Notes: generated from the sequence alone by a model not told the origin. A stretch of DNA of 64,000 nt from Tindallia californiensis (GCF_900107405.1 NZ_FNPV01000001.1:1-64000), one strand, 5' to 3'. Positions 24,009 to 33,701 are shown, numbered from the stretch's first letter. Translations and numbers: made by a program.

Positions 24009-25516
24009 CCATCTCCCTCCTTTCTATCCACATAGTAGCTCTTAATGAAATTTTCCATTTCTTTTTTCGGATGCTGAAGCCATGATTGATAATGAGTGAG
24101 ATCTATTTTTTTATCATTTGCTTTATTTTGCTTTTCTACTTCATTGATCTCTTTTTTATCGATTAGAATATTTGCAATAACTTCTTCGTAAGTATTAGCG
24201 GTTGATTGCCACGTAAAACGTTCAGCTACCCTCTTAAGACCTTGTTTATGAAAGTAGCTCCATTTTTCAGAATCCTTGACTAAATCCAATAGGTTTTCAG
24301 ATATTTGGGTAGAACTTTCTGGATCCACCAGTACCCCAAATGATTCTAAACCTTCTTTTAGAATTTCCCGCCCCCCTCCATTCGATGTCACGACAACAGG
24401 TAGCCCGCAAGCCATCGCTTCAATTGTTGCGAGTCCAAACGGTTCATACAGCGAAGTTAAACAAAAGACACCACCATCACTTGCTAGTGCTCTATAGCAA
24501 GAAGCTAGTTCTTTCTGACTGAACAATTGTATAAAAGCTACTTTGCCTCCCAAATGATAGCGTTGAATCATATCAAGTATTTTTTTCATCTCTAATTGCT
24601 CTTCTTCTTTTAATTCACTAAAATCATTATAAGGATTTTCAGTTCCCCTCACAGCGATTAATAGATTCGCCCTTTCTTGTAGTTTAGCATTACTTGCAAA
24701 AGCCATGATCAATCCACTAACGTTCTTTTTAGGATCTAGTCGGCTTGAAGAAATAATAAAAGGCAGATTCCTACGATGTTTGCTTAAGTCCCTGGATCTG
24801 ATTTTGTTTAATTTTTCAGAAAGTTCTTTCTTGTAATAAAAATAGCTTTGATTTACTCCTGGAGGAGCTACTATAAATTTTTTAATATCTTTTTCAAATA
24901 GATCACTGTATAGTCCATGCTGATACTGTTTGGTTTTTTCCTGCGAAGTGCTAACAAAACGAACCGATGCTTCCTTCATAGCCAATCGCTCAGCATGAAT
25001 ACGGGTTGCAAAAGAATAGTATCGGATCAACTCATCAAACTTAGATTCTGTCATCCCAACTTTATCCATTTTCTGTGCACCAAGTGAATGAGCTGTAAAT
25101 GAAAACGGTATATCCGTTATTTCATTTAGCATTACCCCTGCAATACCACCATCTCCATAATGAGTAGTAATAAAATCTGGCCAATCATTCGTACTATAAA
25201 AGAATCTAATAATTCCCTCGACATATTCTATCAAAAATGGCCAAAGTAGCTCTTTTCGTAAAAAAACATCCCCTCCGAAAGGTATTCGGATTATTCGCAC
25301 TCCTGTATCTGGGTAAACTTCTTCTTTTGCTTCAAATTCTGGCCATTGAGGATCTATGATCATTCTTGTAAATATATCAACCTCATGCCCCTTGTTCCTT
25401 AAGGCATTTGCAAGTTCTTTTACATATACCAATTGCCCACCAAAATCTGGATGTTCTGTCCAGTAACTATCCTTAATATCAAAGTTACCTTGTGGATTTA
25501 AAAAAGCTATTCGCAT
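24005..25516 (-). CDS. Sucrose-phosphate-synthase-like GT4 glycosyltransferase
   Basis: The 503-residue product resembles bacterial sucrose-phosphate synthase from its first residues: AFLNPQGNFD, YWTEHPDFGGQLVYVKEL and HSLGAQK. The donor-site pattern SLYEPFGLATIEAMACGLPVV and the RLDPKK segment are GT4 hallmarks. The expected reaction is UDP-glucose + fructose-6-phosphate to sucrose-6-phosphate; mannosylfructose-phosphate synthase is a close alternative. No phosphatase gene is fused or adjacent. A synthase in an import/phosphorolysis operon is unusual. It lies 42 nt after the PfkB kinase gene, on a GGAGG site. Confidence 0.8.
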   Translation of the reverse strand: MRIAFLNPQGNFDIKDSYWTEHPDFGGQLVYVKELANALRNKGHEVDIFTRMIIDPQWPEFEAKEEVYPDTGVRIIRIPFGGDVFLRKELLWPFLIEYVEGIIRFFYSTNDWPDFITTHYGDGGIAGVMLNEITDIPFSFTAHSLGAQKMDKVGMTESKFDELIRYYSFATRIHAERLAMKEASVRFVSTSQEKTKQYQHGLYSDLFEKDIKKFIVAPPGVNQSYFYYKKELSEKLNKIRSRDLSKHRRNLPFIISSSRLDPKKNVSGLIMAFASNAKLQERANLLIAVRGTENPYNDFSELKEEEQLEMKKILDMIQRYHLGGKVAFIQLFSQKELASCYRALASDGGVFCLTSLYEPFGLATIEAMACGLPVVVTSNGGGREILKEGLESFGVLVDPESSTQISENLLDLVKDSEKWSYFHKQGLKRVAERFTWQSTANTYEEVIANILIDKKEINEVEKQNKANDKKIDLTHYQSWLQHPKKEMENFIKSYYVDRKEGDG

Positions 25517-25558
25517 AAATGATCCTCCCTATTTTTTCTCCCTATTGGCTTCTTATTA

Positions 25559-26506
25559 TTAACATTCCTTTGGCAACGGTAAATCTGTTATAGCTCCTAC
25601 ATGCTCTAGTTTATGAGCTGCAATCTGACTTCCATGGTCCAACGCTTTATGTAAATCGTTTTTCATTAATAATGAAGCCATAAATCCAGCCCAGAAAGCA
25701 TCGCCAGCACCAGTAGTATCTATAACGGTTTTTGCATACGAAGGTACATTTATTCGTTTTCCCGAATGATAAGCGGTTAACCCTTTTGCACCTTTGGTGA
25801 GAATAATTGTCATTTCATTTTTTTCACTTAACTCCATAAAAACATCCTCTATCATAGAGCCTTGAATATTCCAAATATTCAAGGCATCATCCTCAGAAGG
25901 TTTTATAATATCCACCAGCGGTAATACGTATTCTTGAATCCATTTAGCACCATCATGATTTATTTCCCATAAGTTTTTCCGGTAATTCGGATCAAAGGTA
26001 ATCAGCTTTTTCTGAAACCTGGCGTATTGAAGTAGATCCATTGTCACAGCCCTTATTTGCGGCATCGAAAGTGCCCAAGCAGTAAAATGAAAAATTTTAC
26101 ATTGATCAATTAACTGATAGTTAGTATCTTTATCTTTTAGACAGTAATCAGCATTTCGAACCGCAAAATAATGTGGACTTTCTAAACTTTTAGTAACAAA
26201 AATCATAGAAGTTGCTTCTTCAACTTTTTGCAAACCTTCTATATTTACATTTCGAGTCTTAAGGAATTCCTGAATAAACTCCCCAAACTCATCGTTGCCC
26301 ACACTACCAATAATAGCCGTTTTAAGACCCATACCTGATAGATTAACAGCGATATTTCCAGGCGATCCCCCAAAGGTCTTTTGAAAGTGAACAGCCGATT
26401 TCAATTCTGTTACGTAATCTTCAGAGATAAAATCAATTAGCAATTCTCCTACCGTTAGAACATCTAAACTAGCTTCATTTAGGAAAGTTTTTTTATTTAT
26501 ATTCAT
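25559..26506 (-). CDS. PfkB family sugar kinase (fructokinase-like)
   Basis: The 315-residue ribokinase-fold kinase has FGGSPGNIAVNLSGMG near the N-terminus and the catalytic DTTGAGDAFWAGF near residue 265, with the anion-hole Gly and base Asp in place. The sequence resembles fructokinases associated with sucrose-phosphate synthase genes in halophilic Clostridia. Fructose phosphorylation would supply fructose-6-phosphate to the next gene's enzyme. The gene ends 42 nt before it and begins 3 nt after the LacI stop. Confidence 0.85.
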   Translation of the reverse strand: MNINKKTFLNEASLDVLTVGELLIDFISEDYVTELKSAVHFQKTFGGSPGNIAVNLSGMGLKTAIIGSVGNDEFGEFIQEFLKTRNVNIEGLQKVEEATSMIFVTKSLESPHYFAVRNADYCLKDKDTNYQLIDQCKIFHFTAWALSMPQIRAVTMDLLQYARFQKKLITFDPNYRKNLWEINHDGAKWIQEYVLPLVDIIKPSEDDALNIWNIQGSMIEDVFMELSEKNEMTIILTKGAKGLTAYHSGKRINVPSYAKTVIDTTGAGDAFWAGFMASLLMKNDLHKALDHGSQIAAHKLEHVGAITDLPLPKEC

Positions 26507-26509
26507 TTG

Positions 26510-27529
26510 TTATTCCTCCAAAACAGGAGATTTTAAGGTGCTTTTTCGAAAAATGATTGAATGTGGTAATACAATATTTTTTTCTGTTACGTTAATTCCT
26601 TCTATTTTAGCAATCAACATTTCGCCTGCCGTTTTCCCTATCTCTATAATGGGTTGACGAATTGTTGTAATGGAAGGGTTATAATACATTGCAATAGGAA
26701 CATCATCAAAACCAGAAACTTCAACATTTTCCGGTATTCTAAGTCCATGGTCTATCAAGGCTTTGATAGCTCCAATTGCCATCAAGTCGCTTGTCGCAAC
26801 AATAGCCGTTGCTCTATATCCCTCATTCAAAAATCGTTTGACTGCTTTATATGCACTATCTATTTTAAAAGTGCTTCTGAGAACCAAATGCTCTCTCAAA
26901 GGAATATGATACATTTTTAAAGCATCCTGATATCCCTTAAATCTTTCATAGCCTGATGTTCTATCTGTTAATGGCGCTCTGATAATTGCAATTTGACGAT
27001 GACCCCGTTTAAGAAAAAAGCTGGTTATTTCTTTTGCGGCCTGATAATTGTTGATATCTACGCTAAAGCTGCGCAAATCATTGCATTTGCGATTAACAAA
27101 AGTAACAGGTAATTTGTTTTCACTAAAAAACCGCTTATGTGCCTCTGTCACTTTTGATGTCATAAATACAATCCCATCAACATATTTCTCGCGAAGCATT
27201 CGCAAATGCTCCACTTCTTTTTCATGACTGTGAAAGGTATGACATAATACAATATGATATTGATGTTCTTGTACTACGCATTCTATCCCACGAACAATTT
27301 CTGCAAAAAAAGAATTAGTTATATCTGGTATCAAAACTCCAATAAAACCTGTTCTTTTCTGAACCAATCCTCTTGCCACCGGATTTGGTTTGAACTGCAA
27401 CTCTTCGATCGCCCTAAGAACCTTTTCTTTCTTATCTTGATTTACCGGTTTGGATTCATTGATTACCCGAGAAACGGTTGCTTTAGAGACGCCTGCCAAC
27501 TTTGCCACTTCATTAATCGTTAATTTCAT
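26510..27529 (-). CDS. LacI family transcriptional regulator of the disaccharide operon
   Basis: The N-terminal helix-turn-helix (TINEVAKLAGVSKATVSRVIN) and hinge (NPVARGLVQKRTGFIGVLIPDITN) are typical of LacI/PurR, followed by a periplasmic-binding-type effector domain with SGFDDVPIAMYYNPSITTIRQP. About 339 residues. I prefer the ATG at 27529; a GTG two codons upstream is possible. It is the first gene of an operon whose promoter it probably controls, through a palindrome at 27548-27561. The effector is likely a sugar or sugar phosphate. Confidence 0.93.
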   Translation of the reverse strand: MKLTINEVAKLAGVSKATVSRVINESKPVNQDKKEKVLRAIEELQFKPNPVARGLVQKRTGFIGVLIPDITNSFFAEIVRGIECVVQEHQYHIVLCHTFHSHEKEVEHLRMLREKYVDGIVFMTSKVTEAHKRFFSENKLPVTFVNRKCNDLRSFSVDINNYQAAKEITSFFLKRGHRQIAIIRAPLTDRTSGYERFKGYQDALKMYHIPLREHLVLRSTFKIDSAYKAVKRFLNEGYRATAIVATSDLMAIGAIKALIDHGLRIPENVEVSGFDDVPIAMYYNPSITTIRQPIIEIGKTAGEMLIAKIEGINVTEKNIVLPHSIIFRKSTLKSPVLEE

Positions 27530-27547
27530 TACCACCAGTTCCTTTCG

Positions 27548-27561
27548 GGAAATCGGTTTCC
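27548..27561. promoter_or_regulatory. LacI-type operator
   Basis: Read on the plus strand the site is GGAAATCGGTTTCC, a near-palindrome with a central CG, as LacI-family operators have. It lies just downstream of the -10 box, where a bound repressor would block transcription start. The link to the adjacent regulator is inference. Confidence 0.65.
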
Positions 27562-27569
27562 TTACAATA

Positions 27570-27598
27570 ATTATAGTGCCTCTTCAAATATTTGTCAA
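27570..27598 (-). promoter_or_regulatory. Consensus sigma-A promoter of the disaccharide operon
   Basis: The minus strand carries a perfect TTGACA (27593-27598), a 17-nt spacer and a perfect TATAAT (27570-27575). It would drive the operon from the LacI gene to msmK. Such strength fits a gene set held down by a repressor. Confidence 0.85.
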
Positions 27599-27656
27599 AG
27601 AATTTTATTTTTTTCTGAATAATCTGACCCAACTCTTATCTTCCAAGGAATCTAGA

Positions 27657-27686
27657 CTGTTTAATAACAGTTCATTGAGGTATAAT
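27657..27686 (+). promoter_or_regulatory. Probable osmC promoter with an inverted repeat over the -35 region
   Basis: TATAAT lies at 27681-27686. Seventeen nt upstream is TGTTTA, inside the exact inverted repeat CTGTT-TAAT-AACAG (27657-27670), which could be a regulator site. Confidence 0.45.
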
Positions 27687-27717
27687 AATCACAATAACTT
27701 TTACAAGGAGAGATCAT

Positions 27718-28131
27718 ATGGATCAAAAAGTGGAATGTACGTGGGTAGATAATTTGGTGTTTGATGCAAATTTAGATGGTCATCATGTTATTATGGATGC
27801 AAGTCCCGAAGTTGGTGGCGAAGATAAGGGAGCCCGCCCAAAACCCCTCTTATTAGCAAGTCTAGCGGGTTGCACCGGTATTGATGTGGTTTCAATTCTA
27901 AAAAAGATGCGTGTAGATTTTGAAGGCTTTCGAATGGAAGTGACTGCTAATTTAACAGAAGAACATCCCAAAATATATGATAAAATGTTAGTCACCTACT
28001 ATTTCAAAGGAAAAAATCTTCCGATGGATAAACTGGAAAAAGCTGTTCAACTTTCCGAAGAAAAATATTGTGGTGTTTCGGCAATGTTGAAAAAAGCTGG
28101 ACTAATTGAATATAAGATTATTATTGAATAA
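27718..28131 (+). CDS. OsmC/Ohr family protein
   Basis: The 137-residue protein has two conserved Cys, one in SLAGCTGIDV and the other in EKYCGVSAM, as in OsmC-type thiol peroxidases that reduce organic hydroperoxides. The N-terminal beta region and the RPKPLLLASLAGC segment fit the OsmC-like (YhfA) subgroup. It starts on ATG after AAGGAGAG. It stands alone on the plus strand ahead of the serine genes, 35 nt away. A detoxification role is inferred from the family. Confidence 0.88.
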   Translation: MDQKVECTWVDNLVFDANLDGHHVIMDASPEVGGEDKGARPKPLLLASLAGCTGIDVVSILKKMRVDFEGFRMEVTANLTEEHPKIYDKMLVTYYFKGKNLPMDKLEKAVQLSEEKYCGVSAMLKKAGLIEYKIIIE

Positions 28132-28166
28132 AGAAAACATTTATTGATAAAACAGGAGGGAATCTT

Positions 28167-29234
28167 ATGCATACAAAATTATTTATTCCCGGACCGGTGG
28201 ATGTTGCACCGGATGTGCTGGAAAAAATGGGAACTCCCATGATTGGCCACCGAACCAAGGCTGCCAGCAATTTACAGCGAAGTATTTCTGAAAAAATGCA
28301 GAAGGTGATGTTTACAAATAGACCGATTCTACTATCCACTTCTTCCGGCACCGGTTTAATGGAAGGCTCCATTCGATCCTGTACCAGAAAGCGGGCAGCG
28401 GTTTTCTCAGTAGGTGCCTTTGGCAAACGCTGGCATGAAATTGCAGAAGCCAACGGTGTCCCCGCAGACCTGTTTGAATCAGAAACAGGAGCACCTACAA
28501 CGCCGGAAATGGTAGAAGATGCCTTGGCTACTGGCAAGTATGATTTGGTTACGATAACCCATAACGAAACTTCGACTGGTATAATGAACCCGGTGGAAGC
28601 CATCGCGGAAGTCATTAAGAAATATCCTGATGTGGTTTTCGCCTTGGATACAGTAAGCTCAATGGCTGGCACCAAGATTGAAGTGGATCGGTTAGGTGTG
28701 GATCTTTGCATTACTTCCACCCAGAAAGCCCTTGGCCTTCCGCCAGGACTGGCTATTTGCTCTATCTCAGAAAAAGCAATTGAAGCAGCCAGGCAGGTTC
28801 CTAATAGAGGGTATTATCTCGATCTCCTGACACTTTACGAATATATTCAAAAGAAAGACCATCAATATCCATCCACTCCCTCTTTATCTCATATGTTTGC
28901 TCTGAATTATCAGCTAGATCGTATTTTGGAAGAAGGATTGGAAAACCGCTTTCAACGTCATCTGAAGATGGCACAATACACTCGCCGTTGGGCCAAGGAA
29001 CAGTTTGAATTGTTCCCAAAGGAAGCTTATGCTTCCAATACCCTGACCACTGTCAAGAATACAAAAGGACTCAGCGTGGCTGATTTGAATAAAAAGTTAG
29101 GGAAACGAGGTTACTCCATTTCCAATGGCTATGGGTCTTTAAAGGAAAAAACGTTCCGAATAGCTCATATGGCCGATACTACATTAGAGGAGCTAAAGAC
29201 ACTCTTGAAAGAAATTGACGATATTATCAAATAA
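28167..29234 (+). CDS. Class V aminotransferase (serine/phosphoserine-type)
   Basis: The 355-residue PLP enzyme has the pyridoxal-binding Lys in CITSTQKALGLP and the active-site region THNETSTGI. It resembles the serine-glyoxylate/alanine-glyoxylate aminotransferase branch. In Clostridia and Thermotoga-like organisms this type stands next to serA and supplies the phosphoserine (SerC-like) step of serine synthesis, 3-phosphohydroxypyruvate plus glutamate to phosphoserine. Here serA follows after 26 nt and DUF1015 after that. An SGA/AGAT reaction remains possible. The ribosome site is ACAGGAGGG. Confidence 0.88.
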   Translation: MHTKLFIPGPVDVAPDVLEKMGTPMIGHRTKAASNLQRSISEKMQKVMFTNRPILLSTSSGTGLMEGSIRSCTRKRAAVFSVGAFGKRWHEIAEANGVPADLFESETGAPTTPEMVEDALATGKYDLVTITHNETSTGIMNPVEAIAEVIKKYPDVVFALDTVSSMAGTKIEVDRLGVDLCITSTQKALGLPPGLAICSISEKAIEAARQVPNRGYYLDLLTLYEYIQKKDHQYPSTPSLSHMFALNYQLDRILEEGLENRFQRHLKMAQYTRRWAKEQFELFPKEAYASNTLTTVKNTKGLSVADLNKKLGKRGYSISNGYGSLKEKTFRIAHMADTTLEELKTLLKEIDDIIK

Positions 29235-29260
29235 AATCGACATGACCGGGAGGTAGTTTC

Positions 29261-30196
29261 ATGAGTATGAAAGAGAAAATGAAAGTACTAATTGCTGACG
29301 ATATTGCACCAAGTGCTGTAAAACTATTACAGGAAGCATGCTACGAAGTCGATACAAATACCTACAGTCCAGAAGAATTGAAAAAAAAGCTGGGTCACTA
29401 TCATGTATTAATAGTGCGTTCCGCCACCAAAGTTCGTAAAGACCTGATTGATGCCGTTGAAGGTTCTAACTTAGAATTGATTGTTCGAGCAGGTGTCGGA
29501 CTGGACAATATTGATGTAGGTTATGCTAAGTCGAAAGGCATTGAAGTGAAAAACACACCTAATTCCAGCATTGGATCAGTAGCAGAACTGGTGCTGGGCC
29601 ATATGCTATCTCTGTCGCGAAACCTACATCGATCCAATGTCACCCTGCGTAAGGGGTCCTGGCCTAAAAAAGAATACAAAGGGACAGAATTATTTAACAG
29701 CACCTTAGGTATTATCGGCTACGGCAGGATTGGACGGGCAGTAGGCGATAAAGCCAAAGCCCTTGGCATGAAGGTTCAGTTTTATGAAATCTATGATGTG
29801 CAGAATGCTGATAAAGACATCAAACAAGTAGATATGGATATGTTGCTATCCACCTCTGATTTCATCACTTTACACGTACCCGCATTGCCTGGAAAATCTC
29901 CTATACTTGGAGAAGCAGAATTTCAAAAAATGAAAAAAGGTGTCTATATCATTAATTGTGCCAGAGGCGGCGTCCTCTCCGAGAAAGCACTCTTAAAAGC
30001 CATTGATGATGGCATTGTAGCTGGTGCAGGTCTTGATGTATTTGAAAAAGAACCGCCGGAATGTAAGGCGTTGCTTGAAAGTGAAAGAATTTCCCTATCA
30101 CCACATATCGGCGCTAACACCTTTGAAGCTCAAGAACGAATCGGTAATGAACTGGTTGAAATTCTTCTGGATTTATGCGAAAGGAGACATTCATAA
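29261..30196 (+). CDS. serA: D-3-phosphoglycerate dehydrogenase
   Basis: The 311-residue D-isomer dehydrogenase oxidises 3-phosphoglycerate to 3-phosphohydroxypyruvate. The NAD-binding GYGRIGRAVG, the catalytic Arg in INCARGG, the Glu of DVFEKEPP and the His of LSPHIGANT are all present. There is no C-terminal ACT domain, so serine feedback through that domain is absent. It lies between the class V aminotransferase and DUF1015 genes, with GGGAGG upstream. Confidence 0.92.
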   Translation: MSMKEKMKVLIADDIAPSAVKLLQEACYEVDTNTYSPEELKKKLGHYHVLIVRSATKVRKDLIDAVEGSNLELIVRAGVGLDNIDVGYAKSKGIEVKNTPNSSIGSVAELVLGHMLSLSRNLHRSNVTLRKGSWPKKEYKGTELFNSTLGIIGYGRIGRAVGDKAKALGMKVQFYEIYDVQNADKDIKQVDMDMLLSTSDFITLHVPALPGKSPILGEAEFQKMKKGVYIINCARGGVLSEKALLKAIDDGIVAGAGLDVFEKEPPECKALLESERISLSPHIGANTFEAQERIGNELVEILLDLCERRHS

Positions 30197-30197
30197 A

Positions 30198-31445
30198 ATG
30201 GAAATAAGACCTTTTAAGGCACTTCGTCCAGCTCCCAACTTAGCATCTAAAGTAGCATGCTTGCCCTATGATGTCATGAACACGGAAGAAGCAGCTAAAA
30301 TGACAGAAGGAAACCCTTACAGTTTTTTACATGTTATCCGATCAGAAATTGATCTACCACAAGTATCCAACCAGTACGATCAACAGGTTTATGAAAAAGC
30401 ACAGAAAAACCTTCATAACATGGTTAAAAACCAGATACTGATTCAAGATCAAACACCATCTTTTTACTTATATCGACAATGCATGAACGGACGCCAGCAG
30501 CTAGGAATTGTTGCCTGCCATTCGATTGATGATTATGAAAATGGTTTGATAAAAAAACATGAATTTACACGTCCAGAGAAAGAAAACGATCGAATCCGTC
30601 ATTTCGACCAATGTGATGCCCACACAGAACCGGTTTTCTTAACGTATCGGAGTGAAGCGAACTTTACCGGGCTGATCCGGCAATACGCTGCAGAACATGA
30701 ACCGGTGTATGATTTTGCTACAGAGGATGAAATTCAGCATACACTGTGGATTGTCAGTAATAGCGAATGGGTTCAAAAGATAGCTGATACTTTCCAAAAG
30801 AACGTTGAAGTCCTTTACATTGCCGACGGTCATCACCGTACTGCTTCTGCCGCTAAGATTGGTTTTAAGCGACGTAAAGAGAATCCTGATCTTGATACCA
30901 ATGACGAAAGTCAGTTTCTGATGGCCGTTTCTTTTCCGCAGGAAGACCTGTACTGCATGGAATACAATCGAGTAGTGAAGGATTTAAATGGCATGTCGGT
31001 GGATGAGCTACTAGCTAGAGTCTCACAGCATTTTGAATGCGAACCAGTGAATAAGCCCTACCAGCCAAAAGAAAAACATGAGTTTGGCATGCTGTTGAAT
31101 AACCATTGGTACCGTCTAGTTGCAAAATCTCACACTTTTTCAGAAAACGATGTGATTCAGCAACTTGATGTTTCTATTTTACAAAATTATTTACTTCAGC
31201 CTATTTTGGGAATAATGGATCCCCGAACAGATAAGCGCATCGACTTTGTAGGCGGTATCCGAGGAATTGAAGAGTTGGAGCGAAGAGTTCAAAACGATAT
31301 GAAGCTTGCTTTTTCCATGTTTCCCACCACCATCGAAGATCTATTGCAAGTAGCGGACGAAGATAAGATTATGCCTCCGAAATCCACTTGGTTTGAACCA
31401 AAGCTAAGGAGCGGAATTTTTCTACATCCATTTAAGGAGTATTAG
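30198..31445 (+). CDS. DUF1015 family protein of the serine cluster
   Basis: The product is about 415 residues. It has the family signature ADGHHRTASA and conserved HEFTRPEKENDRIRHF and DGVGGIRG-type (here FVGGIRGIEEL) segments. The gene starts one base after the serA stop, with AGGAG inside the end of serA. The function is not established. Because no serB-like gene is seen, it is a candidate for the missing phosphoserine phosphatase or for a regulator of the pathway; that is inference from neighbourhood. An upstream in-frame start would overlap serA by about 170 bp and is unlikely. Confidence 0.88.
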   Translation: MEIRPFKALRPAPNLASKVACLPYDVMNTEEAAKMTEGNPYSFLHVIRSEIDLPQVSNQYDQQVYEKAQKNLHNMVKNQILIQDQTPSFYLYRQCMNGRQQLGIVACHSIDDYENGLIKKHEFTRPEKENDRIRHFDQCDAHTEPVFLTYRSEANFTGLIRQYAAEHEPVYDFATEDEIQHTLWIVSNSEWVQKIADTFQKNVEVLYIADGHHRTASAAKIGFKRRKENPDLDTNDESQFLMAVSFPQEDLYCMEYNRVVKDLNGMSVDELLARVSQHFECEPVNKPYQPKEKHEFGMLLNNHWYRLVAKSHTFSENDVIQQLDVSILQNYLLQPILGIMDPRTDKRIDFVGGIRGIEELERRVQNDMKLAFSMFPTTIEDLLQVADEDKIMPPKSTWFEPKLRSGIFLHPFKEY

Positions 31446-31469
31446 GAAAGGAGCCATTTGGCTCCTTTC
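31446..31469. terminator. Bidirectional terminator between DUF1015 and metA
   Basis: GAAAGGAGCC and GGCTCCTTTC enclose a 4-nt loop, serving both convergent genes. The stem reaches the first base of the metA stop codon. Confidence 0.85.
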
Positions 31470-32383
31470 TAAATTCGACTGATATCATAAGGTGTTTCTT
31501 GGTATACAAAGTAGTTGAGCCAGTTGGAGAACAGTAAATTGGAATGTGCTCGCCAGGTAACAACCGGCTCTTTGGATGGATCATCGTAGGGGTAATAATT
31601 ACGAGGAACTTCAATCTCCAGACCAGCTTTCACATCTCTGTCATATTCAGCTTTCAACGTCAATGGATCATACTCAGAATGACCAGTAACAAAAATGCTT
31701 TTACCATTAGCAGTAGAAGCAATATAAACCCCAGCTTCTTCTGATTCACAAAGGACTTCCAGCTCTTCTACCAAATCAATATCTTCCCTTCTCACTTCCG
31801 TATGTCGGGAATGCGGGGCCCATACAATATCATCAAATCCTTTTACCAGCCGATGATTCGACGTAAGAACTTTATGATTAAAGACACCGAATATTTTTTT
31901 TTCTACTGGATGTTTCGGTACTCCAAAATAGTGATACATAGCTGCCTGAGCTGCCCAACAAATAAAAATGGTGGAAAAAACATGGGTCCGTTTCCATTCC
32001 AAAATATTCTTCAACTCTTCCCAATAATAAACCTCATCAAATTCAAGTTTTTCAACAGGTGCCCCTGTTACAATCATACCATCAAACTTTTCATCCTTTA
32101 TCTGTGAAAAAGTTTTATAAAAAGTTTGTAAATGCTCTTGAGCAGTATTTCTTGATTCATGGGTTTCCGGATGTAGAAGCGTTACATCAACCTGAAGTGG
32201 AGAATTTCCTAACAACCTCAGAAGCTGAGTTTCTGTCGTTATTTTAGTTGGCATTAGGTTAAGAATCAGAATTTTTAATGCCCTTATATCTTGAGAGTAA
32301 GCCCTGCTTTCTTTCATTATAAAAATATTTTCGTTGTTTAGTGTTTCAAAAGCCGGTAGATTATCTGGTATTTTTACTGGCAT
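31469..32383 (-). CDS. metA: Homoserine O-acetyltransferase (MetA family)
   Basis: The 304-residue protein is of the MetA type, with the acyl-Cys in [10 protein letters not shown] and the His/Glu pair in TGHSEYD. The acyl-specificity residue 111, counted from the start, is Glu (GAPVE), which marks acetyl-CoA users; the succinyl-CoA enzymes have Gly there. It therefore probably makes O-acetylhomoserine, the substrate of the MetY-type enzyme 17 nt upstream. It is the second gene of the S-box operon. The start is set by AAGGAGG. Confidence 0.93.
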   Translation of the reverse strand: MPVKIPDNLPAFETLNNENIFIMKESRAYSQDIRALKILILNLMPTKITTETQLLRLLGNSPLQVDVTLLHPETHESRNTAQEHLQTFYKTFSQIKDEKFDGMIVTGAPVEKLEFDEVYYWEELKNILEWKRTHVFSTIFICWAAQAAMYHYFGVPKHPVEKKIFGVFNHKVLTSNHRLVKGFDDIVWAPHSRHTEVRREDIDLVEELEVLCESEEAGVYIASTANGKSIFVTGHSEYDPLTLKAEYDRDVKAGLEIEVPRNYYPYDDPSKEPVVTWRAHSNLLFSNWLNYFVYQETPYDISRI

Positions 32384-32400
32384 GATATTTACCTCCTTGT

Positions 32401-33681
32401 TCAGCTATTTAATGCTTGGTTCAGATCGTCGATAAGGTCTTCCGCATCTTCCAACCCTATGGAAACTCGAACCATGTCTGGACTGATGCCAGAATTCCGT
32501 TGCTGCTCTTCCGATAATTGAGCATGCGTGGTACTTGCTGGATGAATCACAAGAGATTTAGCGTCAGCTACATTTGCCAACAGAGAAAATATTTCTAATG
32601 AATCGATAAATTTTTTCCCTGCTTCTAGACCACCTTTGATCCCAAAGGTGAAAATGGATCCAACGCCTTTAGAAAAGTACTTTTGATAAAGATCGTTATA
32701 AGGACTGTCCTCTAGTTCTGGGTAGTTAACCCACGATACCTTAGGGTGTTTTTTGAGAAAAGAAATAATTTTTCTGGTATTCTCCACATGTCGCTCTAAC
32801 CGTAAGGATAGAGTCTCAAGGCCCTGCAAAAACATAAAAGCATTAAAAGGACTTAAGGAAGCTCCAGTATCACGTAATAACTGAACTCTTGCTTTAACAA
32901 TATACGCAGCCGATCCAAAAGTATCTGTATAGCAAATACCATGATAAGTAGGATCTGGCTCTGTCAAACCAGAAAATTTACCACTCTTTTCCCAGTCAAA
33001 GGTACCCCCATCCACAATAAGACCACCAATACTAGTTCCATGTCCCCCTATAAACTTAGTGGCAGAATGAACTACAATATCAGCCCCATGTTTTAATGGC
33101 TGAAATAGGTAAGGTGTCGCAAAGGTGTTGTCAATGATCACTGGTATTCCATGGCTATGAGCAATTTTAGCCACTGCTTCCAGATCAATGAGGTTTATAT
33201 TAGGATTGCCTATACTTTCTAAAAAAACTGCTTTGGTTTTTTCATTGATGGCTTTTTCAAAGTTTTGAGGATCATCCGGTTGTACAAAAATAGTTTTTAT
33301 CCCATATTTAGGTAGCTGTGCATCCAGCAATGTATAAGTTCCTCCGTACAGCGCGTTTGATGCTACAATTTCATCCCCTGCTTCAGCAATGTTCATAATG
33401 GCATAAGTCACTGCGGCGGCTCCTGAAGCCACTGCCAAAGCGGCTACTCCACCTTCAAGAGCCGCCATCCTTTTTTCAAAAACATCCGTTGTAGGATTCA
33501 TAATTCGGGTATAAATATTACCAGCTTCTTCCAATGAAAATAGTTTAGCGGCATGTTCCACGTTGTCAAACACATAGGATGTCGTCTGATAAATTGGTAC
33601 GGCTCTGGAACCCGTTGTCGGATCTGCTTCCTGCCCTGCATGGATTTGTAATGTGTCGAATTTTCTGGTTTTTTCTTTCAT
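32401..33681 (-). CDS. metY: O-acetylhomoserine sulfhydrylase
   Basis: About 426 residues of the Cys/Met-metabolism PLP family. YQTTSYVF, the cofactor Lys in [13 protein letters not shown] and the long [12 protein letters not shown] segment fit O-acetylhomoserine sulfhydrylases, which make homocysteine directly from sulfide. The start MKEKTRKF follows AAAGGAGCG; an earlier start would read through the leader. It is first in the metY-metA operon, controlled by the SAM riboswitch just upstream. Confidence 0.93.
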   Translation of the reverse strand: MKEKTRKFDTLQIHAGQEADPTTGSRAVPIYQTTSYVFDNVEHAAKLFSLEEAGNIYTRIMNPTTDVFEKRMAALEGGVAALAVASGAAAVTYAIMNIAEAGDEIVASNALYGGTYTLLDAQLPKYGIKTIFVQPDDPQNFEKAINEKTKAVFLESIGNPNINLIDLEAVAKIAHSHGIPVIIDNTFATPYLFQPLKHGADIVVHSATKFIGGHGTSIGGLIVDGGTFDWEKSGKFSGLTEPDPTYHGICYTDTFGSAAYIVKARVQLLRDTGASLSPFNAFMFLQGLETLSLRLERHVENTRKIISFLKKHPKVSWVNYPELEDSPYNDLYQKYFSKGVGSIFTFGIKGGLEAGKKFIDSLEIFSLLANVADAKSLVIHPASTTHAQLSEEQQRNSGISPDMVRVSIGLEDAEDLIDDLNQALNS

Positions 33682-33701
33682 TTTTATCGCTCCTTTTTTT
33701 T

